The notes under the pieces were generated by a model. It made no database searches and had not been told where the DNA came from. It saw nothing but the letters and a program-made list of their open reading frames with translations. Source: Larix kaempferi (Eukaryota; Streptophyta; Pinopsida; Pinales; Pinaceae). From it: a DNA stretch of 64,000 bases. Position numbers and translations under genes: made by a program. Location: assembly GCA_027924585.1 (NCBI GenBank), contig BSBM01000592.1:7882501-7946500 (forward strand). The letters are read 5' to 3'. Each line of letters starts with the position of its first letter. Within the stretch, counting starts at the first letter, position 1. This document shows, in pieces, positions 10,307 to 20,021 of this stretch.

Positions 10307-13157
10307 AGGTAAAACTGTGACTTTTACACCTCACCAAGTTGTAATCAGGGATTTTAAAGATCCTCAACAGGTCCTAGCTACCGAAATTGTTGATGATATT
10401 ACCAAGTTGTACAAATTTAACAAATTTGTGTCATCACCTTTCCCTTCAGTTTTTGTTGCTCATAGTGATAACTTGAGCAAACTTTGGCATGAGCGATTTG
10501 GTCACTTAAATTATCGCTCATTGCAACAACTATGTAAAGACAATATGGTGACAGGTCTTCCGATGGTATCTTGCAGGGATGGTGTTTGTTCCGGTTGTGT
10601 ACTCGGAAAACATCATCGGGACAGTTTTGACAAACATGCCTCTTGGCATGCCTCGGTTCCCTTAGAGCTTGTGCATAGTGACTTGTGTGGTCCTCTTCCA
10701 TCTGCTTCCTTTTCTGGTTTCAAATATTTATTAAATTTCATTGATGATTACACCAGAAGCACTTGGGTTTATTTCCTAAAACTTAAGAGCGAAGTATTTA
10801 ACATGTTCTTGGCCTACAAGGCCATTGTTGAAAAACAATCTGGTCATCAAATTATTAAGTTAAGATTTGACAATGGAGGAGAATATGTTAACAAAAAGTT
10901 CACTACTTTCTGCACTAAACAAGACATCCAACAACAGCACACTGTTCCATATATACCACAACAAAATGGTGTAGCTGAGTGGAAGAACCGCACTTTAAAA
11001 GAAATAGCTAATTGTATGATCCAATCTAAGGGACTAAGTCTTCAATTTTGGGCTAAAGCCATTAATTGTGCAAATTACATAGTTAATCACACCCCCACTA
11101 AAGCATTACAAGTTATAACACCGGAAGAAGCATGGATTAAAACTAAACCTGATGTAAGTCACTTCCGTGTGTTTGGTAGTAAAGCATGGGCTCACATTTC
11201 GGATGAAAAACGGAAAGCATTGCAGCCTAAAAGTGAAAAGTGCATATTTGTTGGATATTCTGAAGATGTAAAAGGTTATAGACTTCTTCAACCACATTCT
11301 CATGATATAATTATTAGAAGAGATGTTAAATTTGATGAAAATCTCTTGGCCTGCGAGCCTAACTCGGCGATTGTGCCATATTTGGCCTGCGAGTCTAATT
11401 TGGCGTTTGTGCCTTCTTCTTCTTCTTCCAACTTCCTTGACAGGTTTCCAATTCCAATTTCTGATGATGACAGTGAGGATGAAAATCCACCTCCTCCTGC
11501 TCATGTTCCTCCAGTTGCACCAGCACAAGTGCTTCCTCGATGGGTCCGTTCAACATGTGAAGCAGCTGGTGATCTTGTCGGTGATCCTAGAGATCAACAT
11601 CGAACACGTTCTCAGTTTCAGCGAGCCTCTTCTCTTTTGGATCAAGTTTTCGAGAATCATGATCCAGAAACTTTTGCAGAAGCTTCAGGGAATCCAGATT
11701 GGGATGCAGCCATGGATGAAGAATATCGTTCCTTAATGGCGAACGATACTTGGGATCTTGTACCTCTTCCAAAAGGAAGAAAACTTGTCAGATGTAAATG
11801 GGTCTACAAAACTAAGTATGCATCATATAGAAGTGTTGAAAGACTTAAGGCAAGGTTAGTTGCCAAAGGTTTTTCCCAAGTTGAAGGCATTGATTACAAT
11901 GAAACCTTTGCTCCCGTCGCAAAAATGAACTCCATCCGCCTTGTTCTTTCCCTTGCAGCCTTACATAACTGGGAAGTCCATCAAATGGATGTCAAGTCTG
12001 CCTTCTTACATGGTGATTTATAGGAGGAAATTTACATGGAACAACCTCCTGGATATGTTCAGAATAACTCTAGCCTTGTCTGTCGCCTTAAGAAATTTTT
12101 ATATGACCTTAAGCAAGCTCCTAGATCTTGGTATGCCAAAATGGATAACTTTCTCCTTGACACTGGTTTTTCTAGATGCCATTCTGACCCTAATATATAT
12201 ACCAAGAAAGTAGGAAACCATCTCATCATACTTGTTCTATATGTTGATGACATTATTCTTACTGGTAGTGACCCTAAGCTTATAACCCATGTGAAATCCA
12301 GTCTTAAACAAAATTTTGAAATGTCAGACTTAGGACATTTGCATTATTTTCTTGGTCTCCAAGTCCTGCAAACCAAAGAAGAAATATTTATTTCTCACTC
12401 TAAGTATGCTTGTGACCTTCATCGTCACTTTCACATGGAAGATTTTACACCGGTCCCTTCTCCCTTCCAGTCTGGAGTCAAACTTTCTGCCACTTGTACT
12501 TCACCTGAAGTCGATGCCACCTTGTATCGTCAGCTTGTTGGTAGTCTCTTATACTTGACTCATTCCCATCCTGACCTTTCCTTTGCCATTGGTCGTGTTG
12601 CTCGTTATATGCAGACACCTCATGAAAGTCACTGGAAAGCAACTAAAATAATACTTTGATATATTCGAGGTACAATTCAGTTTGGGATTCATTACAGTAC
12701 AAGGGGGAAACCTTTGTTGGTTGGTTTCACTGATTTAGATTGGGCCGGCAATCCTAATGATCGAAAGTCTACTGCAGGTTATGTTTTCAGTCTGGGATCT
12801 GGACCTATCACTTGGGCTTGTAAGAAACAACAAGCTCTTGCTCTTTCTTCAGCAGAAGCAGAATATCGAGCTACAGTTAATGCCAGTCAGGAAGCTTTAT
12901 GGCTTCGACAGATCCTTTCAGAGTTTGGATTCGAGCAGCAGCAGCCTACTCCACTTTGGTACGACAATCAAAGTGCCATCAAGCTTGCCAAAGATCCAGT
13001 TCTACATCAACGCAGCAAACACATTGAGCTACATATACACTTCATCAGAAATCTTGTTCATAATCGTGTTCTTGAAGTGCTCTTTTGCCCTACAGATGAT
13101 CAAGTTGCAGACATCTTCACCAAGTTTCTTACAGAAGCAAAGTTTTCTAAACTTTGA
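10230..13157 (+). pseudogene. Copia-1 pol: integrase, reverse transcriptase, RNase H
   Basis: A single frame with two in-frame stops, TAG at 12021-12023 (position of a Glu in HGDLEEEIY) and TGA at 12657-12659 (position of an Arg). Domains in order: protease end; GAG-pre-integrase with HHCC (the HERFGHL and CSGCVLGK motifs); integrase core with [16 protein letters not shown] and the NGVAE glutamate; RVT_2 reverse transcriptase from WDAAMDEEY, with LYVDDIILTG near 12240; and the copia RNase H with FTDLDWAG, SSAEAEY and the KHIELHIHFIR motif. It ends in the usual VADIFTKFLTEAKF. All motifs are preserved apart from the nonsense codons, so the copy died recently relative to the other copias here. 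Confidence 0.92.
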
Positions 13158-13272
13158 TCTATGTTAGGAGTTCAGGAACTTGTCATTAAGGGGGGATAGG
13201 CTCTAATGCCTCCTTCCTTCTCCTAATAGTGTCACTTTTGTAAATCCTTCAATCATATCTCAAGTTGTTCTT

Positions 13273-13281
13273 GAGGGGGGA
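13273..13281 (+). other. Copia-1 polypurine tract
   Basis: GAGGGGGGA immediately before the 3' LTR start; it primes plus-strand DNA synthesis. Confidence 0.85.
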
Positions 13282-13739
13282 TGTTAGGATATTTAGACAC
13301 TTAGGAGTTAGTTAAGATCAACTTGTGTAATATATCCATTAGGGATAGTGTGTTTCTTTAGTATGCATTAGTATGCATTTGTAAATACTTAATCCGACGG
13401 TCACAATATGTTCCCAACATAGAGTGATCCGACAGTTCAACTTCTCTTAGATCATACCTAACCTTGATCCGTGGCTTAACGCCCGATTGGTCCATGATCT
13501 CTATTTAAAGAGCATGGAGGATCATTGTTTAGTTGATCGATTATGAGAAGCTCATTTGTAACTTTCTTTCTTTGCATAATAAATTGTCCCGTAGAAGCTA
13601 TTTGGCTGGGGCTGTGGAGTGTTTCCTTCAAGAGGGTTTAAACCACATCAAAACATCGGTGTGTTGATTTGTGATCTATTTGTGTGAAGTGGTTGCTCTT
13701 GGTGTTCGATCCTTTGGTAGTACCCTGTGTACCGTGACA
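13282..13739 (+). repeat. Copia-1 3' LTR
   Basis: TGTTAG to GACA, 458 bp, with the promoter-like CTATTTAAAG at 13501-13510 that is missing from the 5' LTR. Confidence 0.92.
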
Positions 13740-13810
13740 CACGATATATCTCTGTCTCTCTTGTAATGTGTGTGTGATTATATTTGCATTTTTGTTTATT
13801 GTTTATGTGC
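13740..13810 (+). repeat. Copia-2 5' LTR, second part, with right CACGA duplication
   Basis: CACGA (13740-13744) repeats 7580-7584. The following ATATATC, TGTCTCTCTTGTAATGTGTG and TGATTATATTTGCATTT segments match 24476-24535 of the copia-2 3' LTR, so this is the LTR continuing beyond copia-1. Confidence 0.88.
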
Positions 13811-14118
13811 AGCGCCCTAAATGGCCGCGAAGCCGCGGTGAACCACGCGAAAAAAAGCCGCGCAGTCGCGATGAGCCGCGCGACTGTTGGGAAAAAAGCT
13901 GCGAGGCGAAAGCCGTACGCGGATGCCGAAAAATGACACCGAAAATTGAGAATTTCGGGCTGTTAATGGCTAAAAAATGGGCCAAGATCTAGAACAGCAA
14001 TGGATCTACTGTCTAGGGTGGTAGATCTATGAATTAAACTACCAAATACTATCAAAAAGTAAGATTTAAAGCAAAAGTGAGATCTAAAGATTCAAAAAAC
14101 AGCGGAGTCGCCAAAAAC
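13811..14118 (-). other. Gypsy-B leader and PBS, inverted
   Basis: On the minus strand the LTR is followed by TTTTTGGCGACTCCGCT (14102-14118), as in gypsy-A, then a stretch matching 41900-42061 (the ACAGCAATGGATCT and AGATCTATG segments), then CG-rich arm motifs (AGTCGCGATG, CGCGCGACT) at 13811-13925. It is truncated at about 13811, where copia-2 LTR sequence begins. Confidence 0.8.
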
Positions 14119-14820
14119 TGTTGGCTTGGTTTTGCAACCAAGCTTAGTGCTATGGGCACCTGCTAACTAGTAGCAGCAGTTTCAATATAAAGCAAATAAC
14201 AATAAACTAAATCTAAACTAAACTAAACTAGCATGTGTATTTTGAATTAAAAAACAAGAACAAGAAAGATAAAAAATAATTTTTGTATTGACAATGGGGC
14301 AAGCAAATGCTTGCAATAACAATACCTCCAAGTGATGAAGGTTGTTGAATGGCTCCAATGGTGAGCAGCTCCAATCTCCAATGGGTCCTTTCTCCAAGGT
14401 TGCTACAATGGCCAAATACTCAAGGGAGATTTTGGCAGCATGAGGATAGGAATATGAGTGGATGTGAAATGAGGAGCCCCTATCACCTTTTTATAGGTTT
14501 TGGTGGTGGGGAATACCATTTGTGGTTTTGTGGAAACCAAATGGTATTGACCAACATGGTTTAGGTACTTTTCCCTCATTTTTCCTTTTTTGAATAAAAT
14601 TAATATTTTTATTCCCTTTTTAATATTTTTGGGAATTTGGACCATTGTTTAGGGTTTTTTATGCTTTTTAGGAAAAATAATCTTTTTGAGTGGGAAAAAG
14701 GGGTGTAATAAGGTCTTTGGTGACCTTTTGTTGGCTTCAGAGGCTCAGATGGTGGAAAAGTGGACAAATGGGTCATGTGAATAAGGGAATGAGCTAGTGA
14801 GCACTTTTTGGGTGTTAACA
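14119..14820 (-). repeat. Gypsy-B LTR in minus orientation
   Basis: TGTTAACA (at 14820, minus) to CCAACA (14119), 702 bp, carrying a TATAAAAAGG box on the minus strand. Its 5' terminus directly abuts plus-strand gag sequence at 14821, which is not a normal element boundary. Confidence 0.88.
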
Positions 14821-16578
14821 AACCACCCATGTTCCATATGCGGGATATACGGCCACTATACACACACTTGCCCCCATTTGGGGCGAGCATGCCAACTGTG
14901 GTCTGATGACGCCCAACGCCAAGGGCACGCGGCACAACCAGCGCCACCTCCTCAACCACAACCCATGGTTCTGCAGAATCCTTTTCCCACACAAGGAATG
15001 GTGAACACTCGTCCGTTGGATCCTCTTCAAGGAACCACAGCACCACAACAACAAATCACATATGCTGAACACACAAACCAACCGATGGATTCATGTAGTC
15101 ATCATCTCCTTATGATGTCATCATCCGACATGAATCTCCAAACGCGTCGAAACCAATCCGCCCCCATTGCACCTAAAAATATTCTCCCCATGGTTGAACA
15201 ACCTATTTGTGGTGCAACTACCTCGTTTGTTTCCTCTGTGGGACCCGGATTTTACTCAGACACGTCGATGACCTCAACATTCCAATCCATTCCACCCCCG
15301 TCACCCGCACCCAAAGTATCTGACCTATGTACCCTGTCCCACAATACACAAACACCCAACAATCAACCATCCTTGTTACCTAAACCACCATTGGTCCCTA
15401 GTCACATTGGTGTTACACCCATCCCCACAATCCCCTTTCTATTCCCTCCCTCGGGCGTAGTAAGCGCTCCGTTTATGGCTACGCTCAGTCTCCCCGGGTT
15501 AACATTGGGATTACCCGTGTGGTATATTTCGCCTCTCGTTCCCCCGCCGACACCAAATGTCATCCTACAACCGGTGCAACCCATTGTCACTTCTACCCAA
15601 CCACCTCCCGGTATCACTACCCCTTCGTCAGCTACAAATCCCCCTCCTCTCATCAGGCCCACTGGGGGCAGAGGCCCCCAACCATACACTGCGGTACCCC
15701 CACCCAAGGCAGTTAAACCTCCCCCCGTGTTTCGTGCTCCTCCTAAATGCTCGTTGTGTGATGAGTTAGGCCATCCAACCCATCAGTGTCCACAGTTACC
15801 TGCATTACAGGAACACATGTAAATGCTTGACGACGATCCCAACATCCCGGTTGTCAAAATCGACTCAAACCCCAAACCTCGTGATAAATCATTACGCACA
15901 AACCATCCTTGTGCAATATGCGGAATCTACGACCATTATTCACATCACTGCCCTGATCTCCCGGATTACAGAGCAGCACTGTACGAGTTGAATAATGTCG
16001 ACCTAGAGATATCCCCTCTTCTCATTGAGGAAATTCATCCCCCACCATCTTCCTCCTCGGAAGAAATTAACACCATTAACATGATTTCCACTGGATACCC
16101 CTCTGTCCGGTCAGCCCCTTCCATTGATCCCTTTGACACACAGGTTCAACCCTTTCAAATCGACCAGGAAACCACATGTCCACAACATGGGGGCAAGCAC
16201 AAAACCTTGCCTACTCATCATCATCGTGATCCTCGTCGGAGATACTGGGGGCATCCACCCCACAAAGGGAATCCCCCATCATCATATCATCACTTCAGTA
16301 TGCCACCACGACCCACAACCTCATGGTATAACACCCCGCCAGCAGTTGCTCCATGCCCTATTGATCTCTCTCTGAGACAACATCTGCACCACATTGACAC
16401 CTCTGAGTTAGGGGGCATAATAGATTACCTCGACCGCGAGATAGGGGGCATGATCAATCATTTTGAACCTTCCCCATCATCTCTATCTCAACACCTAAAT
16501 GAGCCCATCGTTCAAACCAACACATATGTGATCCACAATCACAAACCCCATGCACATAGCATGGGGGCAGGTCATTAA
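14821..16578 (+). pseudogene. Gypsy-B gag tail with three CCHC knuckles
   Basis: The open frame enters from the LTR and starts at the first knuckle (CSICGIYGHYTHTC). A proline-rich spacer follows. A second knuckle (CSLCDELGHPTHQC) ends at a TAA at 15820-15822, where gypsy-A has an Asn codon. The same frame continues with the third knuckle (CAICGIYDHYSHHC) and ends at 16578. Compared with gypsy-A, about 250 residues containing the protease are missing in frame after the QTRRNQ motif, and everything N-terminal of knuckle 1 is gone. After the NMIST motif, about 160 residues rich in His, Pro and Ser have no counterpart in gypsy-A. I do not recognise that tail. Confidence 0.75.
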
Positions 16579-16804
16579 CCCTGCTCACTTTTTCATATTC
16601 GTGATCTCAACCTTTTTTGAGGTCACATGTCACTTGTATATTTGAGTTGATTTTATACACATAGTATTTCCCCCCGCGGGTCATCATTTCTCCCCACCAC
16701 TGCATCATTGGCTTGGTGGGCTCACCTTTATTTGTAGCAATTTTTTAACCTAGTTATTTGCTTTGACCATTTCGAAGTCCTTATGACCTCCGTTTTTCAC
16801 ACCA
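16579..16804 (+). other. Gypsy-B spacer; nothing recognised
   Basis: Pyrimidine-rich, non-coding stretch between the gag tail and the tandem repeats. Confidence 0.5.
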
Positions 16805-17460
16805 TTTGTATCGCCGGATTCAGTTTTCCGTGCTCGTGATGACGCTTGAGATCATTTCTCGCTCTCACGCCCATATTTTTTGGGCATTTTTCCCATGCCC
16901 CCTCGTCGCCTCGGTTTGCGTGCGACATCGACCGTCGTCCGTTTTTTACGAGTCTTATATCGCCGGATTCAGTTTTCCGCGCTCGTGATGATGCTTGAGA
17001 TCATTTCTCGCTCTCATGCCCAGATTTTTTTGGGCATTTTTACCATGCCCCCTCGGTGCCTCGGTTTGCATGCCACATCGACCGTCGTCCGTTTTTGACG
17101 CGTCTTATATGTCCGGATTCAGTTTTTTGCGCTCGTGATGATGCTTGAGATCATTTCTCGCTCTCACGCCCATATTTTTATAGCATTTTTTCATGCCCCT
17201 CGTCACCTCGGTTTACGTGCCACATCGGTCGTCGTCCGTTTTCAGCGAGTCTTATATCGCTGGATTCAGTTTTCCGCACTCGTGATGACGCTTGAGATCA
17301 TTTCTCGCTCTCACGCCCATACTTTTCGGCCATTTTTTCAAAATGCCCTCTCATTACCTCGGTTTGCGTGCCACAATGGCCGTTGCCCCTTGTTGACAAT
17401 CTTTATGTCATCGGATCCAATATCCCGCACACGTGATGACACTTGAGACCTTTTTTCTCG
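16805..17460 (+). repeat. Tandem repeat, about 150-bp unit, 4-5 copies (gypsy-B)
   Basis: Each unit begins with a CGCCGGATTCAGTTTTCCG-like segment, seen at about 16811, 16962, 17110, 17260 and 17408, followed by TTGAGATCATTTCTCGCTC and GCCTCGGTTTGCGTGCCAC segments. The reverse complement of the same unit is repeated in gypsy-A at 29520-29940. Open frames across it arise from the repeat and are not genes. Confidence 0.88.
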
Positions 17461-17489
17461 CTCCCATCAATCCCTCTTTGTTCGGTATA

Positions 17490-18045
17490 ATTTTATCCCT
17501 TTTTCGGGCCGAGCAATCCCTTTTACGAAAAAGGCACTTAGGGAGTTTCTGTTAAGCTCTTTTCTGACTCCTAAAACAATAAAAAGATCGTCGAACAACC
17601 TTGCTTCCTTTCATGCTCGCTAAACGTATCTGAAAGGGAGTCTACCTGGTATAAGTTTACCCCTTTTCCGGACCTTGTAGACTAATTACGAAAAAGGTAT
17701 ACTCTAGTCACATCAGCTAGAAGAGTTCTCCATCTGCATCATTTTATGCTTTTTCGGGCCTTGGAGACTAAACTTACGAAAAAGAACACCAATGGAGTCC
17801 CCTTACCGCTTTCAGATTCTCTAAAAATGAAAGCGACCACGAGCAATCACCATCCTGGGCTTGTAAAACCAACAGGACAGTAGTCACAACCACTACAGAG
17901 TCTTCTTATCGCTTTCAGACTCCTTAAAAATGAAAGCACCAATGAGCACGAACAGTCCTGGGCTCACAAATCCACAGGACAGTACCATTTCAGAGCACAC
18001 TTTTATCCCTTCTTGGAGCTCATTAAAACTATGAAGAAGGACCCA
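17490..18045 (+). repeat. Array of short hairpins in gypsy-B 3' region
   Basis: At least six inverted repeats with short loops: CCTTTTTCG 17498-17506 with CGAAAAAGG 17526-17534; the 17661-17697 pair; GCTTTTTCG 17748-17756 with CGAAAAAG 17777-17784; CGCTTTCA 17807-17814 with TGAAAGCG 17828-17835; GCTTTCA 17911-17917 with TGAAAGC 17931-17937; CCTTCTT 18008-18014 with AAGAAGG 18034-18040. Gypsy-A has the counterpart set at 29041-29482. Confidence 0.75.
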
Positions 18046-19230
18046 ATGGTGCTTCTCGATGCCACAACAGATCACGTCTACTCATATGGCAGCTTCTCCA
18101 TTTCGGTCGCCTTTGTTCAGAGTATTCTGCAGTATGTCACCCTTAGAACCCCTCGACATCACCCATCAACTTGATTCCCCCCCAAAGTCAATACATACCT
18201 TTCAGTCCTTAAAAGCAATGATTCCCACACCTACAAGTCAGTTCCCTATGCTGCCACGTCAACCATGTCATCATGTTCTGAACAAAGGAAGTTTGAGTCT
18301 ACCCACTATATGACCCCAGTTACTTCCCATCCCCACAAGTATGTCAGTCCTACCATCAGTACTACAATACTTCAGTTCTACACCTCCCGCTCCTATCAAG
18401 GAAACATCATTTCCTTGTTAGTTGCTGGTCTCCCTCTATCGACGACAACCAAATATATTCCAGAGGATAGACCTAGAGGTCCCTGTGTCTTGGACTCATC
18501 ACCATTTATGATGAGTGCCTACGAATCATTTCGAGAAGAGTCCTCAATGCCTCTCCAAATGGTTGTTTCTCACATGCTCGACTTCAACACCTTGATCGCA
18601 TCGTTGAGACTCGCACGGGACATCGGCCCGTTCAGTTATTAGTCGAAGACCCCGGATACCATCTGACTCCTCCACATTTGAGAGTCTACCTATGGATACA
18701 ACCAGTTATACTTTTTCTATAGATATCCGGGTTGCGCATGGCGACAGTATTCAGATGTACACCAGTTTCATACTCCCTCGAGTATACAGTCACATATAAT
18801 TCCCATAGATGGCTCATAGCCATGTCGTCCCTACAGATGTTGGACATCTTCAGTTTCAGCAGTTCATCAGTTATTCCAGTGTATCAGTGATTAAGATCAG
18901 CCATGTCATGATCATGAGTACATCCCAAAATAATGTCCCCTCTGGACCATTATGATGTACCAGTATATTTTTTATGCATTAGATCCCCCTTCTTGGGACT
19001 AATTGTTATGTATATGTCTTGATACAAGCAAGGGTATGCCCGCCTCGTCCATTATCAGAGATTATCCCTCATTCATATTGAGGCCATGTAATATTTGTTT
19101 ATTTTTTTTAGCTTCCATGGGACGCGGATCCAGTCTCCAATCGGTCTTTTCTCCTCCCCTAAAACCCAGAAAAAAAGACAAAAGAACTATGATGTCTATC
19201 GGCCATACGATGAGCTCCTTCCCTCACATA
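18046..19230 (+). other. Gypsy-B 3' non-coding region
   Basis: Matches the region 27851-29040 of gypsy-A in reverse orientation. It includes a stretch whose translation (PEDRPRGPCVLDS, then DFNTLIASLRLA and GPFSY-stop, ending at 18642) is similar in both elements. The frame shifts or stops upstream in each, so coding is doubtful. Confidence 0.5.
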
Positions 19231-19243
19231 TCAGGGGGCAATC
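19231..19243 (+). other. Gypsy-B polypurine tract
   Basis: TCAGGGGGCAATC immediately before TGTTAACA; the same motif borders the gypsy-A 3' LTR. Confidence 0.8.
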
Positions 19244-19946
19244 TGTTAACACCCAAAAAGTGCTCACTAGCTCATTCCCTTATTCACATGACCCATTTGT
19301 CCACTTTTCCACCATTTGAGCCTCTGAAGCCAACAAAAGGTCACCAAAAGACCTTAGTACACCCCTTTTTCCCACTCAAAAAGATTATTTTTCTTAAAAA
19401 AGCATAAAAAACCCTCAAAAAGGGTCCAAATTCCCAAAATATTAAAAAGGGAATAAAAATATTAATTTTATTCAAAAAAGGAAAAAATGAGGGAAAAGTA
19501 CCTAAACCATGTTGATCAATACCATTGGTTTCCACAAAACCACAAATGGTATTCCCCACCACCAAAACCTATAAAAAGGTGATAGAGGCTCCTCATTTCA
19601 CATCCACTCATATTCCTATCCTCATGCTGCCAAAATCTCCCTTGAGTATTTGGCCATTGTAGCAACCTTGGAGAAAGGACCCATTGGAGATTGGAGCTGC
19701 TCACCATTGGAGCCATTCAACAACCTTCATCACTTGGAGGTATTTTTATTGCAAGCATTTGCTTGCCCCATTGTCAATACACAAATTATTTTTTATCTTT
19801 CTTGTTCTTGTTTTTTAATTCAAAATACACATGCTAGTTTAGTTTAGTTTAGATTTAGTTTATTGTTATTTGCTTTATATTGAAACTGCTGCTACTAGTT
19901 AGCAGGTGCCCATAGTACTAAGCTTGGTTGCAAAACCAAGCCAACA
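19244..19946 (+). repeat. Gypsy-B 3' LTR
   Basis: TGTTAACA to CCAACA, 703 bp, plus orientation, with CTATAAAAAGG near 19571. It is nearly the mirror copy of 14119-14820. GT and then the copia-2 PBS follow directly. Confidence 0.9.
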
Positions 19947-19948
19947 GT

Positions 19949-19961
19949 TGGTATCAGAGCC
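19949..19961 (+). other. Copia-2 primer binding site
   Basis: TGGTATCAGAGCC matches the complement of the initiator tRNA-Met 3' end. It is separated from its own LTR by gypsy-B. Confidence 0.9.
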
Positions 19962-20021
19962 AAAGGTCTATTTGACAGATAAACCTGCAGGAAGCTAGGG
20001 TTTTTGGTTTGAGTGGGAGCA

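Larger units (their letters stand above)
7585..13739 (+). mobile_element. Copia-1: Ty1/copia LTR retrotransposon, nearly full-length, inactive
   Basis: LTRs 7585-7978 and 13282-13739 start TGTTAG; the 5' copy ends AACA and the 3' copy GACA. Five-base duplications CACGA flank it (7580-7584 and 13740-13744), splitting the 5' LTR of copia-2. It has a PBS for initiator tRNA-Met, a 1.1-kb leader, gag-protease and pol frames, and a purine-rich PPT at 13273-13281. Coding is broken by three in-frame stops and one frameshift, but the domain order is complete: gag, knuckle, protease, integrase, RT, RNase H. Confidence 0.95.
13811..19946. mobile_element. Gypsy-B: rearranged, protein-poor relative of gypsy-A inserted in copia-2
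   Basis: Left to right: an inverted block (leader with CG-rich repeats 13811-14098, PBS, LTR 14119-14820, all in minus orientation); a plus-strand gag tail with three zinc knuckles (14821-16578); a 2.6-kb non-coding 3' region with tandem repeats and hairpins; a PPT (19231-19243); and a plus-oriented LTR (19244-19946). Parts match gypsy-A, but protease, RT, RNase H, integrase and the antisense gene are absent. The LTRs are 702 and 703 bp and much closer to each other than to the gypsy-A LTR. Confidence 0.8.
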
